DNA of 40,590 nucleotides from Opitutaceae bacterium (GTDB lineage Bacteria > Verrucomicrobiota > Verrucomicrobiia > Opitutales > Opitutaceae): contig JAQUYL010000024.1 in the NCBI GenBank assembly GCA_028691845.1, positions 1 to 40,590 of the forward strand, given 5' to 3'. Each line of letters starts with the position of its first letter. The first letter of the stretch is position 1. Made by a program: the position numbers and the translations under genes. A model generated the notes under the pieces. It worked only from the letters and a program-made list of their open reading frames with translations, was not told the DNA's origin and searched no databases. This document shows positions 36,746 to 40,590 of the stretch, piece by piece.

Positions 36746-37735
36746 ATGAAAACCATGACCAAACTAATGGGGGTTGGCATTGCGGCCTTCTTCCTGACAA
36801 GCGGCTCGATGGCGCAGATCACGATCGATACAGTGACGGTGGGCAACCCCGGTAACACGGCGGATTCCACCGGCTTCGGAGCGGTGGGCTACAGTTACGC
36901 GATTGGCAAGTATGAGGTGACCAACACGCAGTATGCGGCGTTCCTGAACGCCGTGGCTGCCACGGACAGTTATGCTCTGTACAATACGAGCATGGGTTCC
37001 GAAGCCTATGGCGGCATCACGCGGTCCGGGTCGAGCGGGAGCTACGCCTACGCGGTGAAATCCGGCTATGAGAACAAGCCGGTCACCTACGTGAGCTTTT
37101 GGGATGCGACACGATTTGCGAATTGGCTGAACAACGGGCAGGGAAGCGCCAGCACGGAGACGGGAAGCTATACCCTCGGCGGAGTGACAAATCCTGTGAA
37201 CAACACCGTGACGCGCAACGGCGGCGCGAACTGGGTGGTGTCGAGCGAGAATGAGTGGTACAAGGCGGCCTATTACGATCCCACACTGAACAGTGGCACG
37301 GGCGGCTATTGGGAGTATCCGGTGCGGAGCAATACCCTGGGCGACAACACAGCTTTCACCGCGACGAACAGCGCAAACTACAATGACGGTGATTATGCGG
37401 TATTCAATGGCGCGGGCACAGATGGCGCCCTGCCGGTCGGGAGCTATCCGAATGCATCCAGCTATTACGGCACGTTTGATCAAGGCGGCAACGTGTGGGA
37501 GTGGAATGAGCAAATCTATGCAAATGACTACCGCGGGAAGCGTGCCGGCTCGTGGGTCGACGGCTACGGCCTGGATCGGTCGTACAGCGACCCCTCCCGT
37601 GTCGCGACGTATGAGGACGGTTCCTACGGCTTTCGTGTCGCCAGCCTCGCGCCCATCCCGGAACCCGGCACATGCGCGGCAGCACTGGGAGCGGTAAGCT
37701 TGGCCATAGTGCTGCTGCGGCGAAGGAAGGCGTGA
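36746..37735 (+). CDS. PEP-CTERM protein with SUMF1 (formylglycine-generating-enzyme-like) domain
   Basis: 329 residues. Signal peptide (about 1-22, GVGIAAFFLTSGSMAQ), a SUMF1/FGE-sulfatase domain (about 25-305: IGKYEVTNTQYAAFLNAVAA, PVTYVSFWDATRFANWLNNG, SSENEWYKAAYYDPT, GGNVWEWNEQIY, YGFRVASL), and a PEP-CTERM tail (PIPEPGTCAAALGAVSLAIV, LLRRRKA). The Cys residues of true formylglycine enzymes are missing near AGSWVDGYGLDRSYSD, so catalysis is unlikely; it is more likely a surface-bound binding or structural domain. It sits between two copies of a 108-bp repeat. Confidence 0.9.
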   Translation: MKTMTKLMGVGIAAFFLTSGSMAQITIDTVTVGNPGNTADSTGFGAVGYSYAIGKYEVTNTQYAAFLNAVAATDSYALYNTSMGSEAYGGITRSGSSGSYAYAVKSGYENKPVTYVSFWDATRFANWLNNGQGSASTETGSYTLGGVTNPVNNTVTRNGGANWVVSSENEWYKAAYYDPTLNSGTGGYWEYPVRSNTLGDNTAFTATNSANYNDGDYAVFNGAGTDGALPVGSYPNASSYYGTFDQGGNVWEWNEQIYANDYRGKRAGSWVDGYGLDRSYSDPSRVATYEDGSYGFRVASLAPIPEPGTCAAALGAVSLAIVLLRRRKA

Positions 37736-37782
37736 TGCACCCTTCGGGACTGACCGCCGCGCTCGGCGTGCAGAACATGTTG

Positions 37783-37890
37783 GGAATTCGGCGGAAACTG
37801 GGACCAAGGTGGGCGTATCGCCTAAGAGAGGCCATCACGATAGGTAGCGAAGATGACTGGCTACTCTTGTTGAGAGCGCCTGCTACTGAG
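37783..37890 (+). repeat. 108-bp direct repeat, copy 2
   Basis: Second copy of 36506-36613. Its frame again reads GIRRKLGPRWAYRLREAITI and weaker similarity extends upstream (ALGVQNM against VLGVRNM), ending in TAG at 37909-37911. Here the gene body is missing, so it is only a 3' gene fragment. Confidence 0.9.
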
Positions 37891-37911
37891 TACAGGCACC
37901 CTGCTACGTAG

Positions 37912-38391
37912 GCGGTTTCCCTTGTCACCTATGGTTAATAACTGTCCGCGCCTTCCGTCACGCAACCTCCGAGGGGTGTTTCAAATTCGTCTCTTGGGAA
38001 AGTCCAACAGGGGTCGCCGGTTACCTATTCGGTGCGGACGCGCGCCAATTACGGTAAAAAATGAGACGCGATGAGGCGGCATAGTTGGAATGGAGTGCGG
38101 CGCGAATGACTGAAGGGCAGTGGATTGATTGTCGGTCGCTTACTGACCTGAATTATGCGTCAGCCTCGTTTGGGAGCATCGAACTTGCATTGCGACCATT
38201 GGCACGGTACAAAATCGCACCCCTATTCTCCCCAAGTGCAATATGAAGCTGCACGCGTCACAGCGTCGATCCATCTTCGCACGAACATTTCTCCAGCGTT
38301 TGGGATTGCGTAGCACAGGCGTTTGTCACTCGAGAATCGTTCTGCACGGGGAATCGCTTTTCGCTCCGTAATCACAACTGCCGACCTGAAA
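37912..38391. other. Intergenic stretch before the third PEP-CTERM gene
   Basis: About 480 bp with no supported gene on either strand. A TGGCAC lies at 38199-38204 but without a correctly spaced GC it is not a sigma-54 promoter. Confidence 0.4.
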
Positions 38392-39237
38392 ATGAAAACA
38401 AGCCGACTGCTGATCGTAATCATGGGTCTTTGCGCCGCTGTTGAGGTCTGGGCCCAGCTCATTGCATACGACAATCTCTCAGGCTACACGTCAGGAACCA
38501 TCAACGGCCAAGGCCAAGGGATAGGCTGGACAGGAAACTGGAGCACAGCCTCGTCCAGCATCTTCAGCGCTGTGCCCGCGAGCGATCTAACCTATACCGG
38601 ATTGACAGGTGCTACGGGTTTGGGCCAAACGAACGCCTTCAAAGGTGCCGGTCTCGGGCGTTACTTCCCGGCAGTCAGTTCCGGCACACTCTATTTCGGG
38701 GCGCTGGTTCAATATCAATCCACATACAGCGGCATACGGTTAATCGCGGTGGAAGGACCCGGTGAAGGCAACAGTGGCTTCGTGTCTTTGGGTCAGTATG
38801 GATCCAACCCATATAGTGCTTATACCACGCTCCAATACCTCGACGCCCGCCCCATAAGTGGAGATGTGGCGTCTCAAACTGGGCAGTCCAGCGGTATTTC
38901 GATCACAACGCAGACTGTTTACTTGGTGGGCAAGATCCAATTTAACACCAGCGGGACCTCAGATTCCATATGGTTTTGGGTGAATCCGTCCAGCGCGAGC
39001 GATCTGCAGAATACTGCCAACTATAATGCCTCGCTGATCAATCCCTACGACATCGGAAGTATTGGCAGATTCCACGTATACGTTGACCATCCCAGCTCGG
39101 GATTCTATTTCGACGAAGTCCGCGTCTCGACTGCCGCTGCTGATATGTTTGGTGCGATCCCCGAACCGTCGACCTACGCCGCTCTCGTCGGAATAATCGT
39201 GCTCGGTGTTGCTGCGTGGCGTAGACGGCGCACCTAA
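38392..39237 (+). CDS. PEP-CTERM sorting-signal protein
   Basis: 281 residues. Signal peptide (about 1-22, SRLLIVIMGLCAAVEVWAQ), then a Gly/Ser/Thr-rich beta-type body (LIAYDNLSGYTSGTINGQGQ, GIGWTGNWS; FHVYVDHPSSGFYFDEVRVS) that has the look of a concanavalin-like lectin fold seen in other PEP-CTERM proteins, and a C-terminal AIPEPSTYAALVGIIVLGVA plus RRRRT. The ATG at 38392 follows a GACCTGAAA leader; the frame to 38323 lacks signal-peptide character. Second PEP-CTERM gene of the putative element; the integrase is convergent with it 85 bp on. Confidence 0.85.
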   Translation: MKTSRLLIVIMGLCAAVEVWAQLIAYDNLSGYTSGTINGQGQGIGWTGNWSTASSSIFSAVPASDLTYTGLTGATGLGQTNAFKGAGLGRYFPAVSSGTLYFGALVQYQSTYSGIRLIAVEGPGEGNSGFVSLGQYGSNPYSAYTTLQYLDARPISGDVASQTGQSSGISITTQTVYLVGKIQFNTSGTSDSIWFWVNPSSASDLQNTANYNASLINPYDIGSIGRFHVYVDHPSSGFYFDEVRVSTAAADMFGAIPEPSTYAALVGIIVLGVAAWRRRRT

Positions 39238-39321
39238 GCGGCCCCAAGTCTGGCTCGCGAATGGTCGCCGCGCAGCATTTCGGGCTGTTGCGCAATCCAA
39301 AGTAACAGGGACGGTTCAGAG

Positions 39322-40341
39322 TCAAAAAGTGACTTTCTTTGCGGCGGACAGGCTATGCTCTTGGCGTAGGTGGCCATAGACGCGCATGGCAAGTGCCCCC
39401 CCGTCCTTGTGGCCTAGCCATCTGCTTACGGTGGGAATATCGACGCCTGACTCAATACAGGTCGTTGCGAAGAAGTGCCTGAAGTCATGGTGCGTGAACT
39501 CGGGATAGCCCAACCGACGACATGCCGTGATGAGGCATTTGCGCGCGCTTCCGAACTGCGCGATGCGGTCTGATGGCTGTGGCTTCCGCTCCTCTTTCAT
39601 GCGCAGGAGTAACCCACAAAGAGCGTCTGTCATCGGGATTGTGCGTACTTCATGGTTCTTGGTGCCGCGTTCACCGCCTGTAATCGAAAGAGTGCCCTTG
39701 TCGAAATCGGCGTCGCTCCAGACGAGCGAAGCGGCTTCGTGCAACCGGCAGCCCGAGTAGGCCAGCAACTCGACAAAAGCGGCACCTGGTTTGGCTTTCT
39801 GCTGGCTGTCAAGGCGGCCATCGGACTGACGGATCGTTTCAATAAGGCGGCGAAACTGCTCACGCGTGGGAATGACCATGGGAGCCTGAACGACCTTGCG
39901 GCGCTTGATCCCCTTGGCGGGGTTAGAGAGCATCAAGCCGAGGCTTACCGCGTAATCGAGCACGTTCCGCAGCGCGTTCAACTCATGGACCATCGTCTGT
40001 GGGGCTATCCTGGCGCCGCGCTCGGTCAACCAACGCTCACAGTGGTGTGGCTGGATGTTGCGAATCGCCACCCCTGCAAAGAACGGGGACAAATTCTTAA
40101 GGCAGGTCCTGCGGCGAGTGACGGTGCTGGCTTTGAGTGCATGGGCCGTGGTGTCGAACCAACGCTGGGCAATTTCATCAAACGACAAACGGGCATCCTC
40201 GGTAATGCTTAGGTTGCCTACCTGGGCGCGCAACTCGGCCAAGCGGCGATCAGCCAGCTTGCGATCCTTGGTCTTGAGCGAGCGTCGAAATTGCTTGTCA
40301 GCGCGTTTGAGCAACGCGTAATAGCCGCCCGTCTGTTCCAA
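39322..40341 (-). CDS. Tyrosine recombinase (integrase) of the tRNA-Met element
   Basis: 339 residues. N-terminal arm-binding region (TGGYYALLKRADKQFRRSLK), core-binding domain (about 50-140), and catalytic domain with R199 (AYSGCRLHEA), H285-x-x-R288 (THHDFRHF), H311 (SRWLGH) and nucleophile Y322 (MRVYGHLR): all key residues present. The start is a TTG; no ATG or GTG is available before a stop in the tRNA antisense, and homology seems to begin a little upstream (LFTYW), so the N-terminus may be shortened by some 20 residues compared with the broken copy. It starts 21 bp from the tRNA-Met 5' end. Confidence 0.9.
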   Translation of the reverse strand: MEQTGGYYALLKRADKQFRRSLKTKDRKLADRRLAELRAQVGNLSITEDARLSFDEIAQRWFDTTAHALKASTVTRRRTCLKNLSPFFAGVAIRNIQPHHCERWLTERGARIAPQTMVHELNALRNVLDYAVSLGLMLSNPAKGIKRRKVVQAPMVIPTREQFRRLIETIRQSDGRLDSQQKAKPGAAFVELLAYSGCRLHEAASLVWSDADFDKGTLSITGGERGTKNHEVRTIPMTDALCGLLLRMKEERKPQPSDRIAQFGSARKCLITACRRLGYPEFTHHDFRHFFATTCIESGVDIPTVSRWLGHKDGGALAMRVYGHLRQEHSLSAAKKVTF

Positions 40342-40358
40342 CCAGTAGGTAAATAGAC

Positions 40359-40436
<78 letters not shown>

Positions 40437-40465
40437 ATTCAACATCAATGGATTGGGAGATTATC

Positions 40466-40590
40466 GGGTCTACACCAAAGATTGGGGAGTGGGTTGAAGG
40501 GAGTGGAGGTTCATAAGTCAGCCGCACTGGGCGATGACGCGCAGGCGGTAGTTGTTAAAGTTCCTAAAGCCATAGGCACGGCGCTGGATA
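40466..40590 (-). mobile_element. 3' tip of an ISL3-like insertion sequence (cut by window edge)
   Basis: Exact inverted copy of 1-125. It starts 29 bp past the CCA end of tRNA-Met. As on the left, the transposase end points toward the tRNA gene. Confidence 0.8.
40518..40589 (-). CDS. Transposase C-terminus, ISL3 type, partial
   Basis: Same 23 codons and stop as at 2-73, on the opposite strand; the rest lies beyond the window. Confidence 0.7.
   Translation of the reverse strand: MQRRAYGFRNFNNYRLRVIAQCG

Overview
The window looks like chromosomal DNA of a Verrucomicrobiota bacterium, probably Opitutales/Opitutaceae. This is inferred from three predicted PEP-CTERM proteins, a TonB-dependent siderophore-type receptor, a monomeric NADP isocitrate dehydrogenase, weak Shine-Dalgarno sequences, and the housekeeping genes; no database search was possible. 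Both ends are the same 125 bp in inverted orientation: the tip of an ISL3-like insertion sequence, each copy lying just past the 3' end of a tRNA gene (tRNA-Cys on the left, tRNA-Met on the right). The window may be one assembly contig that stops inside two copies of the IS.

Left and centre (0.1-30 kb) are mostly ordinary core genome. tRNA-Cys with an integrase relic beside it is followed by a coiled-coil repeat protein, icd, an HD-domain hydrolase, two small proteins and an aspartate-type aminotransferase. A long minus-strand series follows: der-fmt-LysM protein-parB-SulP transporter, then secG, a LolA-like exported protein and a ribbon-helix-helix protein. A second aminotransferase lies behind an Lrp/AsnC regulator, divergent from ffh. 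Then come a DNA alkylation-repair pair (Ada/AlkA fusion overlapping ogt), a small conserved-looking protein with an ABC ATPase, the methionine-cycle pair metK-ahcY, an Hpt phosphotransfer protein, a DUF1573-rhodanese-MauE operon that looks like a periplasmic sulfur/redox module, and a TonB-dependent receptor.

Right (30.5-40.6 kb) is accessory DNA: a lone Lrp ligand-binding domain, a prepilin-like protein translationally coupled to an unknown membrane protein, an IS110 relic, a terminase-like relic, three PEP-CTERM proteins and two tyrosine recombinases. The most notable structure is a 34-bp direct repeat (36060-36093 and 40359-40392) made of the 5' half of the tRNA-Met gene up to its anticodon loop. 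It brackets about 4.3 kb carrying two PEP-CTERM genes, a frameshifted gene and an open integrase that starts next to the tRNA. Directly left of this unit is an older, inactivated integrase in the same position and orientation, so small integrative elements appear to have stacked at one tRNA 5' half. The relic beside tRNA-Cys at the other end has the same layout.

Smaller oddities are paired palindromes in frame inside ogt, a MITE/REPIN-like element that supplies the stop codon of the ABC ATPase gene, tandem palindromes before the ada/alkA gene, and a 108-bp direct repeat on both sides of a SUMF1-domain PEP-CTERM gene.
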